Below, piece by piece: positions 34,066-44,235 of a stretch of DNA of 64,000 nucleotides. The DNA lies in the NCBI GenBank assembly GCA_037176885.1, contig JAWWNJ010000007.1:3162001-3226000 (forward strand), read 5' to 3'. Every line of letters starts with the position of its first letter. The stretch's first letter is position 1. The notes below the pieces were generated by a model that was given only the letters and a program-made list of their open reading frames with translations, did no database searches and was not told where the DNA came from. The stretch comes from Favolaschia claudopus. Its lineage: Eukaryota; Basidiomycota; Agaricomycetes; Agaricales; Mycenaceae. The position numbers and the translations under genes are program-made.

Positions 34066-37000
34066 TTAATGCTTCCTGCGTTTGGACCGTCTAGGACCAA
34101 TCGACTCTTTTGGCTCATCGTCCGACTCTGCTTCATCATCATCGTTCCCAGTCTCCGATTCTGAGGACTCAGCCTTTTCGGAGTCTTCAGGTGTTACCCT
34201 TATATTTACTTTATCGAAGGCTAGATCCTTTATCTTCTTTGAGCTGCGCTCCTTTGTCTTTTCCCCTTCCGCGGGAATATCGTCCACTAGCTTTTCGAGT
34301 GTCTCCGTAGATACATCAATAAACTTTTGGATGTTGAGCGGAATTTGCATTCGGCGACGTGCTAAGTATGGAACCACACGCCCCGCGGCTATCCTGTCAT
34401 GGAATAACGCGCCGTTCATTTCAGCTAGGATATACGCTCCTCCCTTGGTACGTCTTATAACAACCATTGGGCCAAGGTACCTCCCCTTCTGATCCATCTT
34501 AGAGTTCAGCGACTTCTCTACTTCAGTGTGGCGCACGAGAACCAGATCTCCCGGTTTGAAATCATAGTTTTTAATCTTATGTTCATTGTACCGTTCGAGT
34601 TTACGGACCTGAACCATTTTAGCATGATCTACACGCTTCCTCATGTGTTCAACATGGGCAACATGCTTTGCTAAAGCTCTGGCTCTTAGCCCTATCAGTT
34701 CCGCGGTCGTCAACACTCGACCTGGTATGTCAACCAACCAAGTAGCTTCCTCAATATCCAACGGTAGAATTGGATGCGCTCCAGTCACCGCAAAATAAGG
34801 TGAACAACCTAATCCTTTTCTAACCGTTACTCTGTCTGACCAAAGCATAACATGGAAGAACCAGAACCATTTGGATGGGTTCTTGCCAGTCGCTTTGAAC
34901 AATGCCTGACGCATTTGGAAGTGTCCGCTTTCAATCTTCCCGTTCGCTTGAGAGTTGTACGGTGAAATCTGAATATTTGGTATTCCGTATTTCTGTTTCA
35001 ACCATTCCACAGCTTTCTTGAACTGCCCCGCATTATCCGTAACAATCTGCTTTGGGCAACCCCAACGGCAAATGATTTCTTCAAACAGGAACATTCCAAT
35101 TGCGTGAGCCGTGTCTCTCACAAGCGGTCTCGCTTCTAACCAAGAACTCAACGAGTCCCTAGCATCAACTACTAGTCCACATTTATTGGACACTTGCCCC
35201 ATCACCATTACATCGGTATGGATGACCTGAAATAGACTTGGAGTATGGGTCAAAACTGGCGGGACTTTCAACAGTGTATGTTGTCGGTTTTGGCAAGCGT
35301 CGCAAGACGCAATGTACCAAAATACATCTGCTTCTATTCCTGGCCACCAGAATCGCAGCGTAATCAATTCTCTAGTTGCATAACTTCCGCGGTGACCCAG
35401 ACTGTCGTGAGCAGCCTTCATCATGTACATGCGGTGTTCCTTGTCAACAACTAACTGATTCGCAGTGCCAAAAGATTTCTTATACATCCTCCCCCCTTTC
35501 AAAAAGAAATGTGAGGCGAAGCGCATAAAACTTCTATACTCTGCATCATCATTCATTCCCGCGGGCCTTTTCATAGGGTCCGCTAGCCATTCCTTTACCA
35601 ATGGTAATTTAGCATCTCGCTTTTTCATCCAATCCGAACGATGCTCTTCATCGTAAGGCTCTCGCTTCGACTCATCCCATTTCAATTCTAAATTTGGAAT
35701 CAGAGGCTCCGTCATTAAAATATACTCAGGGATCTGCTTATTCTCCTTCGAGTACGCTTCTCTGCGTGCTCTCGCCAGATTAGCTTCAGTCATTCTGGCA
35801 TTCTCGCAATCACGTTGGAAATCATCCATACAAACTGCATCAACGTCCACCATTTCTGGCTGTTCCTCCTCCGACTGGAAATATCCACCTCTGGTATCAA
35901 TAAGGTGTTTAAAGTCCTCGAATTCCAACGGCTGTGGGCCTTCCGCGGAAACGTCCTCATGGTCCTCGGGAGGTTCATTTTGGTCATAACCCTCTTCCGA
36001 ATTTTTGAATTGTTCATCCCCAGGGAAAGGATCTCTCCTTGATAACCCGTCGGGTGCAAACTTTTCACCAGGGACATGCTTCAGCTTAAAATGGAACATC
36101 AAGATCTTTTCAATCCAGCGGTTAATCGTGGCGTTGGGGCCCATTCCAGGGTTTTTCAACATGCCCTTGATGTATAACGCGTCGGTTTCAACCACAAGCT
36201 TCCTTGCTCCGAAAATCCAATAATACATGGCCTCTAGAGCTCTCATCAACCCGTACAATTCTCGTTTAGGTTGCGAATAGTTCGCCTCGGTCTTCCCTAA
36301 CGTTATACTCGCAAATCGTGCAAAGTATTTCTTCTTAGGATCATCTGGGTCTAGCTGGTAGATAATAATTCCCACAGCTCTCCATGAAGTATCCACTTGA
36401 ATTACTATGTCCGAATCCCAGTCGTACCTCAGGGGTTTTAAAGCTGGGCAGTTTTTCAACCTTTCTCTAATTTTGGCCTGCGCCTCATCACAGTCCGCGG
36501 TCCATACAAAGGGAACGTCCTTCTTCGTTAACTCATTGATAGGTGCAACAATGTCGCCGTACCCTTCAATAAAGCTCCTCAGCACACCAACCGTGCCCAA
36601 GTACGCCTTCACTTGCGTGAAAGAGTCACAGGAACCCCAGTTATTAATAACGTCCACCCTCTTAGGATCGGGAATTCTTCCGCGGTAAGAGCAAATATGC
36701 CCCACAACTTCAAACTCATCCGCACAGAGGACTAACTTCTTCCCTGAAAAAGTCCCTCCTGCGTAAGCCATTCTAGTCACAACTCGATTTAAATTCTCGA
36801 GATGTTCCCAGATAAATCTTCTAATTCCAGGATTCGCAGCAATCCTTTCCCAATCGCCATCTTTTGTCTCGTACCTCGTAGGTCCCCCGCGGACAGGTAC
36901 ATCGTCTATGTAAGGGATTGTTACATGCGGCATTTCATCTCTCAAGATGGTACAAACGTCCTCGTGAAACACGGGAACAGAATTGGTCCATCCCATCGGT

Positions 37001-38328
37001 AATTTTACTAACCTCAGTGCCCCAAACGGCGTCTGGAAGGTTGTATAATCCCTTGAAGATTCCGCTAAGTCCCTGTTATCATATCCGACAAACATATCCA
37101 ACGAAGCTCCGCACGCTCGACCAGCAAAATGTTCTGCTAGCTTCTCCGTGGCTGGAGGTACCCCAGAGTGTTGAATTGTAACCTCATTCAACCTCTCTAA
37201 CGCGTGTACAATTCTCAATGACTTTCCATCTTTCTTTATCACCGCAAAAATAGGTGACCTGTAGGACGAGTTGGATGGTTCATACACCCCAGCATCTAAT
37301 TTTGACTTGATGATGCGGCAGAACTCTTCAAAATGTCCAGGCGGAATTGGAATTTGCGAGCATACCCATGGTGTATGTGGTACCACAGGCATATCAACGG
37401 GCGGGAAATATTCATGCTTGAATTGCCCACGCTCATCCTCTTCCCAGGCGAAATGCTCGTTATGCAACATCATAAAATGATGAAGCAACTTCATCTCCTC
37501 AGGCAATAAGAACCCAGTGTTATGAGTCTTTTCAAATGCCTCCATTCGCTCCGCGGTATATCTTCCTACTGGGTGAATCTCAGGAATATCCGTTTCTATT
37601 TTCGGCATATCCTTCAAAGGGTCCCCCGTGATATTCCGCACAATCCTGAACTTCGCATCCACTTTTCCAAGGATAGGCTTAATCTTTTCCGCGACCGGTT
37701 TGTACTTCTTAGTAGCAAATACTCGCTGTTTTCCCATAGAGATGCCCAAATTTCCAAAAATAAATTGCTCTCTTGGTACTTCCGGCACCGGTACTTCAAA
37801 ATTCAGCTTCCCCTTCGCAGCAGGGACTGTCTTAGCTCCCTCTGCCTTCGAAGTCTTCTTAGACTTCTTCTTCTTCTTTTTCTTCTTGTATTTTCGCTTT
37901 CTACGGTTCACTTTCGGCTCACGGTCCGCCGCCTCCGCGGAACTATTTTTATCATCATTCACGCGGGAATCTCGCTCCATGTAGGCAAACGCAGAGTTAG
38001 CCGAGCTATCACCCGGATTAGGTGCATGCTTTCCACGGTTCGATTTTCTCGGGCTTCCCGGGCTTCCAGATTCCGTGAACAAGAAGACATCTGTGCCTTT
38101 ATCTTTCTCTACCTGCCCCGCGTATTGATTCAACAATACACTAGCATTCTTATCTCCTGCAAATGCGTCCCTAGACGCCAATAAATATGCCATCGTCCTG
38201 TCATCCTGCGTAACAACATCCCCGTCTTTCGGTAAACCATATCCTGTGCACACCAACTCCCCATGGTCGTTGTACTCAAACGCGGCCATTACTTCTCCCC
38301 CATCTTTGAGTTCCTCGAAGACTTGCAA
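34066..38328 (-). CDS. pol: Pol polyprotein of element 2 (RT, RNase H, integrase)
   Basis: An uninterrupted frame of 1420 codons. After an N-terminal region with a long lysine run (residues ~143-160) comes the reverse transcriptase (LPMGWTNSVPVFHED, then YIDD at 473-476, the catalytic Asp pair). RNase H follows (QVDTSW, 'QPKRELYGLMRALEA', VVETDA), then an integrase HHCC zinc finger ('AHDSLGHRG', 'CDACQNRQHTLLK') and the DDE core ('HTDVMVMG', 'VTDNAGQF', 'PYNSQANGKIESGHFQMRQA'). The C-terminus has a GPY/F-type module ('YLGPMVVIRRTKGGAYILAE') and an acidic tail; no chromodomain is seen. It overlaps the protease frame, and the overlap contains GGATTTT, so expression by -1 frameshifting is likely. 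All catalytic residues are present, so the element may be competent. Confidence 0.93.
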   Translation of the reverse strand: MQVFEELKDGGEVMAAFEYNDHGELVCTGYGLPKDGDVVTQDDRTMAYLLASRDAFAGDKNASVLLNQYAGQVEKDKGTDVFLFTESGSPGSPRKSNRGKHAPNPGDSSANSAFAYMERDSRVNDDKNSSAEAADREPKVNRRKRKYKKKKKKKKSKKTSKAEGAKTVPAAKGKLNFEVPVPEVPREQFIFGNLGISMGKQRVFATKKYKPVAEKIKPILGKVDAKFRIVRNITGDPLKDMPKIETDIPEIHPVGRYTAERMEAFEKTHNTGFLLPEEMKLLHHFMMLHNEHFAWEEDERGQFKHEYFPPVDMPVVPHTPWVCSQIPIPPGHFEEFCRIIKSKLDAGVYEPSNSSYRSPIFAVIKKDGKSLRIVHALERLNEVTIQHSGVPPATEKLAEHFAGRACGASLDMFVGYDNRDLAESSRDYTTFQTPFGALRLVKLPMGWTNSVPVFHEDVCTILRDEMPHVTIPYIDDVPVRGGPTRYETKDGDWERIAANPGIRRFIWEHLENLNRVVTRMAYAGGTFSGKKLVLCADEFEVVGHICSYRGRIPDPKRVDVINNWGSCDSFTQVKAYLGTVGVLRSFIEGYGDIVAPINELTKKDVPFVWTADCDEAQAKIRERLKNCPALKPLRYDWDSDIVIQVDTSWRAVGIIIYQLDPDDPKKKYFARFASITLGKTEANYSQPKRELYGLMRALEAMYYWIFGARKLVVETDALYIKGMLKNPGMGPNATINRWIEKILMFHFKLKHVPGEKFAPDGLSRRDPFPGDEQFKNSEEGYDQNEPPEDHEDVSAEGPQPLEFEDFKHLIDTRGGYFQSEEEQPEMVDVDAVCMDDFQRDCENARMTEANLARARREAYSKENKQIPEYILMTEPLIPNLELKWDESKREPYDEEHRSDWMKKRDAKLPLVKEWLADPMKRPAGMNDDAEYRSFMRFASHFFLKGGRMYKKSFGTANQLVVDKEHRMYMMKAAHDSLGHRGSYATRELITLRFWWPGIEADVFWYIASCDACQNRQHTLLKVPPVLTHTPSLFQVIHTDVMVMGQVSNKCGLVVDARDSLSSWLEARPLVRDTAHAIGMFLFEEIICRWGCPKQIVTDNAGQFKKAVEWLKQKYGIPNIQISPYNSQANGKIESGHFQMRQALFKATGKNPSKWFWFFHVMLWSDRVTVRKGLGCSPYFAVTGAHPILPLDIEEATWLVDIPGRVLTTAELIGLRARALAKHVAHVEHMRKRVDHAKMVQVRKLERYNEHKIKNYDFKPGDLVLVRHTEVEKSLNSKMDQKGRYLGPMVVIRRTKGGAYILAEMNGALFHDRIAAGRVVPYLARRRMQIPLNIQKFIDVSTETLEKLVDDIPAEGEKTKERSSKKIKDLAFDKVNIRVTPEDSEKAESSESETGNDDDEAESDDEPKESIGPRRSKRRKH

Positions 38329-39674
38329 AAATCCGGTTTGGTCTCCGCGGGAGCTGTCTGGACTGGCTTTCCTGTGTCTCGATCTATCTTGACCCCCCTC
38401 TGAGAGGTTGCAAAGGTATTTTTGTTCCCTGTGCGCGGATCCGTAATTGTGATCTCGACTTCGCCGGTTCTCTTGCTCGCAAACACAGCTTCTGACAAAA
38501 TTTCGAAGGGGCGTCCCAAAAGAACTTCATAAGGCACCTCATCAATAATATGAACTTGAAGGTGCATCACTATCCCTTCAAAATTAAACGGCACATTTAT
38601 AGCCAAGCCCAAGGTGGACTGAATCTGGCTATTCGCAGCAACCATCTCACAGACTATATTTGTATTCCAAGTCAAACCAATTTCCTTGGCCAACTGAGCA
38701 TTCATTGATACAATCTGCGAGCCGCTATCCGTAATGGCTTCCACATACTTGCCATTCACTGACGGATGAATGCATCTGAGCTTTGCAGAGGAGCCCGCGG
38801 CCGGGACTTTAACAGCTTTCGCTTTTTCTCCCTCTGGTAGAGACTCATAGTATTGAAGGACAGGGTCCCCACAAATAACGCTTCCCTCCGGTAAATCATG
38901 ATCATTGGAGGTAACCAATTCAGGGAACGTGTCAAACATCAACACCGACACAGTCTTTCCATCCTCATCTACAACTTCACAAGTCGTTGTCTCAACTCGA
39001 ACGTTATCCTCTGCTTCACTTTCATCATCCGCGGGGCGCTCAGAGTCTGAGTCTTCATCCTCAAGCACCCTTTGGACGACAAAGTTGTGCACCTTGGTAG
39101 GGACAATATCACCAGAAGTAGTCTTCATAAATTTAGCTTTGTTCTTCCGCGGACCCCCAATCTCAAGAGTTTTCCGGAGCATCTCGTTACTATCCAGCAA
39201 TGTGCCTATTTTGACTGGTATCACAGTTTCCCGAATAGCGTCTGCAATCTCCGCGGTAGCTTTGTCTCGCCGCTGAGTATCTTTAGGCACTCTTGTTCTT
39301 CGTGAACCTGATGACCCTTGGCCATGTTGCTCCTCTGCTGGTTTTCGCGGGAACGCGGGTCGTACGGGAGGGTCAGACAGAGGTTTCACATCCTTGAACG
39401 GAAGTTCTTCCTTCTGATTTTTATTTCTGACACCAACCGACTCGTCCTCAGAATCACTGACTTCTTCAACGGTGACTTTCCTCGTAGGTTGAGTAGAACG
39501 CTTCGGTAGCAACACTTCAACTCTATTCTCTCTGGCTGGCTTAATGGGTGCTTTCCCATTATCTCTCTCGGCTACTGTTTCTTTTTGTTGGTTTTTCTGT
39601 TTTTCTGGAACGCGGTCTTTGGCTTTCGGATCCTCAGGAGCTTTCCGCGAGCGAGTCTCCCTCATCGGAATCAC
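38289..39674 (-). CDS. Protease frame of element 2
   Basis: Runs in the -1 frame relative to gag. A disordered, charged N-terminal half leads to the aspartic protease core 'EAITDSGSQIVSM' (catalytic Asp in DSG) and 'LLGRPFEILSEAVF', the flap/C-terminal part of retropepsins. A first ATG lies at 39665, but the frame opens before it within gag, so a gag-pro fusion by frameshift at GGATTTT (39677-39683) is the likely route. The end overlaps pol by 40 nt, again over GGATTTT (38328-38334). Confidence 0.88.
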   Translation of the reverse strand: MIPMRETRSRKAPEDPKAKDRVPEKQKNQQKETVAERDNGKAPIKPARENRVEVLLPKRSTQPTRKVTVEEVSDSEDESVGVRNKNQKEELPFKDVKPLSDPPVRPAFPRKPAEEQHGQGSSGSRRTRVPKDTQRRDKATAEIADAIRETVIPVKIGTLLDSNEMLRKTLEIGGPRKNKAKFMKTTSGDIVPTKVHNFVVQRVLEDEDSDSERPADDESEAEDNVRVETTTCEVVDEDGKTVSVLMFDTFPELVTSNDHDLPEGSVICGDPVLQYYESLPEGEKAKAVKVPAAGSSAKLRCIHPSVNGKYVEAITDSGSQIVSMNAQLAKEIGLTWNTNIVCEMVAANSQIQSTLGLAINVPFNFEGIVMHLQVHIIDEVPYEVLLGRPFEILSEAVFASKRTGEVEITITDPRTGNKNTFATSQRGVKIDRDTGKPVQTAPAETKPDFCKSSRNSKMGEK

Positions 39675-41533
39675 TGAAAATCCTTCTGAGCCGCCATAAA
39701 CTGCGCTATCTTTGCAACAGACTCCTCGATTCTGTCCAGTCTATCCGCGGTGGCAGGAGAGTCTGACTCTTCCCTGGATTCACTCGCAAACGACTCCGCG
39801 GCCGGTGCAGTGGGGTCACTAGCGTAATAATACTCAAACGCCTCTTGGTTATAATACACCTGAGTACGATTGTTATAGTAATCCCGCACTTTGGTCATGT
39901 AGCTCTTATTCTTGGGTTCCCGCGGCAAAGCCTTTCCATCATAGAAGAACATACACCCATCTTTCAGGATTAGCAGGCCCCCAGTAATATCATCCCTTCT
40001 GTGCTTGCAGTCCGCAACATAATGCGAAGGATCCCAACAATAGTAACAGCCCGTAGGCTTGCCTTCTCTAAGAGGCGGCCTATCCGGTGTATACGATGGC
40101 CTGTCTGGCCCGTATTCTCTTCTTTCCACAGGACGGCTAGGATAATTGGAGGTCCCCTTTGTCAAGGCTTCATGCATCTTAGACATGACCTGTTTTTGGT
40201 CGGTCGTAAACTTGTCCAGATGATTGGCAAGGGTCTTTTCCATTTTGTCCTCAATCTCCTTACGGAGAATTTTCTCCTCTCTGGCTTTGGAATCAGCCTC
40301 AAGCTTCTCCAATCTAGCCTTCAACTTGGCAGCTTCATCTCCACCCTCTGAACTACCCGAAAATAGAACAGCCTTCCTCTTTGTATCCGAGGGAGTTGTG
40401 AAGAAAATAGAGTCATTACTTTTGATCAACGACTTCAGTATTTCCTCAAAGTCTGCCCATTCGTACAGGTCATCAGGATGAGTGTAGGCCGGTTTATAGG
40501 CCTTTCCTTTGTTCGCAGGCAGCGCTTCATATTCAGATTTTGCTCGCTGATACGAAGTAAGTTCCGTCGGACTTCTGGCCAGCACGATATTGCGAAGAGT
40601 CTCCCTGAAGGTAGGGTGAATACCTTTCAAAAAGTCTTGCGCTAACTCGCGCCTTGAGAGCATCTCTCGGTCCTTGTTCATCACTGCAACTCGTCCGCGG
40701 AACTTTCGACAATAGTTGGCAAATTCAACTTCCTCATCTATTCTCACCGGACGGTCTGTATACTGTTTCAAGAAAGACGCCCAGCCCGCGCGGGAACCTT
40801 TCTCTACTGCACGAACTTCAGGATAAGCATCCATCAATTCCGCCTTCCATTCCTCATACGTTCCATTCGTATAGGTGGGCAAAGCTTGCCATTCTTTCTG
40901 CACTTTACTGTTCGCATAGTGGTGTGCTATCCACTTCTTGCTCTGCTCACTAAGCTTTCCTTGCTTCGCGATGATATCTTCGATCCCTTCCAAATACTTG
41001 GGCAAATCCCCTGTTTCGTCATCGAATTTCAGGTTATGTCTCCCAAAAATATCCGGGATCTTGCTCTTATCAATCTCGTCGTAGGTAGCCATAGTGTTTG
41101 TTTGTGGGGGGTTTATCTTGGCTACGGAGTTCGAAATAGCCTCGATGGTCTGATTCAAATGATCAGATAGCTCGCCGTCCGAGTGGGTTGCGTGTCCCTC
41201 AAAGGGTAATGCTGCAGAGGTATTTATAACTTCCGCGGAACGCGCTCTCCTTCTCTTCTTAACTGGTGACGAACTAGACGACCGTCCTGTACTGGAATTT
41301 TTGGTCGTACGCGGTTTTCTGCCAGACGTCGAGGGTCCCCAATTTACAGACTCGGGTATAAGACTGTTCCTTGAAGTCGACGTTTGAGCGGGTTCTTGTA
41401 GTGCAACCCTGGCTTGCTCTAGCAAACTCCTGGCACCTGCTCCTGTATTTAATGGAGACGGGCTACGCTGGTGTCTGCCTCTCCTCGACGTCTTTCTAGT
41501 ACGAGGATTTGTTTGGGCTGGAATTCTCGACAA
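39671..41533 (-). CDS. gag: Gag of element 2
   Basis: The frame is open from about 41533. The first in-frame ATG is at 41092 (MATYDEIDKSKIPDIFG), which leaves ~147 open codons upstream that look coding (basic, Ser/Arg-rich) but lack an ATG. A spliced upstream exon or a non-AUG start is possible. The capsid-like region ('SKKWIAHHYANSKVQKEW', 'AELMDAYPEVRAVEKGSR') is followed by a coiled coil and one zinc knuckle, 'CYYCWDPSHYVADC' (C-x2-C-x4-H-x4-C). It ends 'FMAAQKDFQ', its stop overlapping the protease frame. Confidence 0.88.
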   Translation of the reverse strand: MSRIPAQTNPRTRKTSRRGRHQRSPSPLNTGAGARSLLEQARVALQEPAQTSTSRNSLIPESVNWGPSTSGRKPRTTKNSSTGRSSSSSPVKKRRRARSAEVINTSAALPFEGHATHSDGELSDHLNQTIEAISNSVAKINPPQTNTMATYDEIDKSKIPDIFGRHNLKFDDETGDLPKYLEGIEDIIAKQGKLSEQSKKWIAHHYANSKVQKEWQALPTYTNGTYEEWKAELMDAYPEVRAVEKGSRAGWASFLKQYTDRPVRIDEEVEFANYCRKFRGRVAVMNKDREMLSRRELAQDFLKGIHPTFRETLRNIVLARSPTELTSYQRAKSEYEALPANKGKAYKPAYTHPDDLYEWADFEEILKSLIKSNDSIFFTTPSDTKRKAVLFSGSSEGGDEAAKLKARLEKLEADSKAREEKILRKEIEDKMEKTLANHLDKFTTDQKQVMSKMHEALTKGTSNYPSRPVERREYGPDRPSYTPDRPPLREGKPTGCYYCWDPSHYVADCKHRRDDITGGLLILKDGCMFFYDGKALPREPKNKSYMTKVRDYYNNRTQVYYNQEAFEYYYASDPTAPAAESFASESREESDSPATADRLDRIEESVAKIAQFMAAQKDFQ

Positions 41534-41607
41534 CCCAGGAAAGTCCCTTCTCTAGACTCTCCCAACTACAGCAACGCGTTTTGTTTTATCAACAAATTAC
41601 CACCGAA

Positions 41608-41626
41608 CCCCTCGCGGTGGGCTCCA
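41608..41626 (-). other. Primer-binding site of element 2
   Basis: On the minus strand TGGAGCCCACCGCGAGGGG lies two bases inside the 5' LTR, the same 19 bases as in elements 1 and 3. Confidence 0.75.
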
Positions 41627-41628
41627 GA

Positions 41629-43412
41629 TGTAACGCTGACACTTGAATATATCAACTGAAGTGCTAAATATAGCGCAGCAGAGAATCTACCACCAAAATA
41701 TATATATAACACAATCAACCAACACACACAACACTACAACACAAATATCTCCACAAGATACACTCAAATGTCTCTCGAAGAGTTCGTGGGGTTCGATCCG
41801 AAATCCAGATGTCACAGTGACGAGGATATAAGTCGACTTGCAAGTAAAAACCCTGCACAAAACACGCTCTCACACACCGTAGATGGAAGTGATTCCGTCC
41901 GCGGACCTTTCCTAAAAATAGGAACTATAAACGGTAGGATACAAGATACCCAACGTAGTTGAATATCAGGGCGAGATTGAAACAGTGGCCACAGACAGTT
42001 TCCGCGGCAGAATGCACAATTCTTATAGCGCCAGTTACGCTATAGACCTGAACCTCCAAATTCCAGGAACCTTTGACACTCCTTTATATAGCACAAGCCT
42101 TTCAGACGAGGACTAATCAGATCTCTTCCGGTTATGCGCCAGCAGTTCCAACGCAATGCTTCAGCAGATGGACAGTTCCACTCTTCCTCAGACTCAGGGA
42201 GCTCGAGCACACGTATCCTCACAATGAGATAGACAGTCCGCGGGCAGTAGAGGCAGGCAGTTCCTTACACACTAAGGCCACGACAAAGCTACTCGAAAGC
42301 AAAGCCTCCGCGGGTGAACACTCTCGAAACGATGCTTAGAATCACACTTGAACTGAACTTCAACACAATTTCTATTAAGACAAACGAGTAGACAATATCT
42401 TTATATATGCCTCTACGTTGCTGCCTGAGTTCACCAACGCTGTCCAATAGACTGAGCGCGATGTCCTCCAGCTCAACGAGAAATACAGGTCCTTTTATAC
42501 TAATGCCAAGAAATACATCACATAAATAGTACAGAGTAAGCAATGTCGATCCAATTGAGTAGAGAGATGGTATATTGGTATTTGGGTGTCCCGGAGGACC
42601 TTCGGCAGCCTCTTGGCTTGTCGATCCAGCGGTAGAAAGTCAGCACTTATGACTCTCACGGTTGAATCACTGAATTGCGGAAGCCCGCGGAACACCATCA
42701 TTGGTGATCCCGTCAATCCGTCACTTGCGGCAACCCTTCCGGTAGTGCCATCAACGCCTCTAATAACTCCTAAGACTATTCTTGGGACATTCCAATTCAC
42801 TCGCAATATCACAGGCTCGTCTGTTGTCCAATTTATCAAGCCACCAAGTCATCCGCGCTGACTCCAATATAGAAATAGATCTCTAATGAAGTTGCCGCAC
42901 TTGTTCGGCTTCAGCATCACATCATCAACACTCCTGTCAAAGACCTCATGTCTTGCCATGACTCTGCCTTCTGATCCTAGCACCGGCATCTCCTGTATGA
43001 GATCCCTTTCCGCTGTTCCAGCCGTCTATTTATAGTCGGCAGCCCGCGGCATCTGTCTTTTGACTGATGTTGACTCTGATAGCCCCCGCGGCGCCTCCTA
43101 CATCCTTGTAGACCTTTGTCTAAGTCCGTAGTACACAAGTACTTGACTCTTCGTCACTCTTCTGAGGGTTCTGTTATGGAACAGATCCATAGTACTGCAG
43201 TAGGCTATTAATATAATGCCTTTCTCCTGTGATGGGTTTTACGGTCAACAGCTCGGAGCTCACTTTGACCCTCCTCAGTGTCACCAACAGAGGTACTGAC
43301 TTCCTATTGATAGCCGAGTAAGACTATAGTCGTGGCGGGTAGTTGGGTGGTTTAGGGCCGCACTTGACTTAAAATAGCCAGATATAACGCGCAAAAATGA
43401 CCAGTCGTTACA
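41629..43412 (-). repeat. Right (5') LTR of element 2
   Basis: Same ends as the left LTR, also with seven CCGCGG sites. The right flank begins GCGCGCGTCG. Confidence 0.93.
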
Positions 43413-44235
43413 GCGCGCGTCGTCCATTGCTTCACTCTTCGATGGTAAGCTCGGCTCTGTCGATTTATTTTCCTTGATGAGACTAACTCGGATGTTGAAC
43501 ATGTTTTTAGTTCAGTCTAGTCTGTCGGGTGTTTGCCCTGGTACACGAAGGTTCGAGTGGGCCGCGCATTGCGACGCTTACACTGCCTCGATGTGAGTTA
43601 GCTTGGTTTGGGCCTTTCATCTTTAGTATTACACTGACATTAGTACGGTGAAACTGAAACTGAAACTGAAATTCTATTTTGCCGTACCTGGCCATTATGG
43701 CTATGCGGCAGTACTTCTAGGTAAACTAGATGGTACGGTACTGGTAGAATAAACACATTTTTGGCTGTCTTGTACCGAGGTGAGCGATTTCAATGCCATC
43801 ACTTTTGTACATTCACTAAGGCTACAAATGGACGCCGTGAAGGCCGCTTCAGCTCGTTAGAACATCGGTCTATGATACAGGCTGGACACAGGTCAGTGTT
43901 GACTTTGATTCTGATTTACTTTATAGCCAGCAAATGCCAGATACACACAATGGCTTGAAGTTGAAAGGGGTAGAGTGCAGAACATGGATAGATGTGTCAT
44001 GTAATTATGTAGTCGCGATACTAGTATATCTATTCAACCCAGTGACTTGACAGTCTTGAATCAAGCGGAAACTTTCTTACTACTAAATTGGTAAACTTCT
44101 GTGGAACAGAGTCTGACAGACTAACAGGAAAACAAAACAAAGCAGACCATCTCGTTCAACCATAGAAATCCACTGTTACTAATTATGACTCGAGTAAGTA
44201 GTTCAGCAACACAAATTCAAAGCAACCAGCCTGTA
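43413..44235. other. Unassigned spacer right of element 2
   Basis: Only short frames without recognisable domains. No repeat copy or RNA gene was found here. Confidence 0.4.

Larger units (their letters stand above)
25428..43412 (-). mobile_element. Element 2: 18-kb Ty3/gypsy retrotransposon with three antisense accessory genes
   Basis: LTRs of 1797 bp (25428-27224) and 1784 bp (41629-43412) begin TGTAACG and end CGTTACA. By eye they differ at about 27 bases plus one ~15-bp indel (~1.5%). The primer-binding site lies next to the right LTR and the purine tract next to the left one, so the element reads on the minus strand: gag, protease and pol occupy 41533-34066. Between pol and the 3' LTR, 6.8 kb carries genes A, B and C on the plus strand. 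No clean target duplication is seen (GCGT left, GCGC right). At ~18 kb it is long for a gypsy element, and its coding frames look intact. Confidence 0.9.
25428..43412. repeat. Dispersed CCGCGG motif, family specific to element 2
   Basis: I count about 53 CCGCGG (7 in each LTR, 39 internal) in 18 kb, against roughly 9 in the other 46 kb. Uniform chance gives about 4. Flanks are usually pyrimidine on the left (TTCCGCGG, CCCGCGG). Sites occur in LTRs, accessory genes, introns, spacers and gag-pol codons in all frames, with gaps of ~50-900 bp. Confidence 0.85.

Noticed and set aside
25424..43416. A 4-bp target duplication for element 2
   Set aside because: Flanks read GCGT and GCGC; they share only GCG, so no duplication can be claimed.
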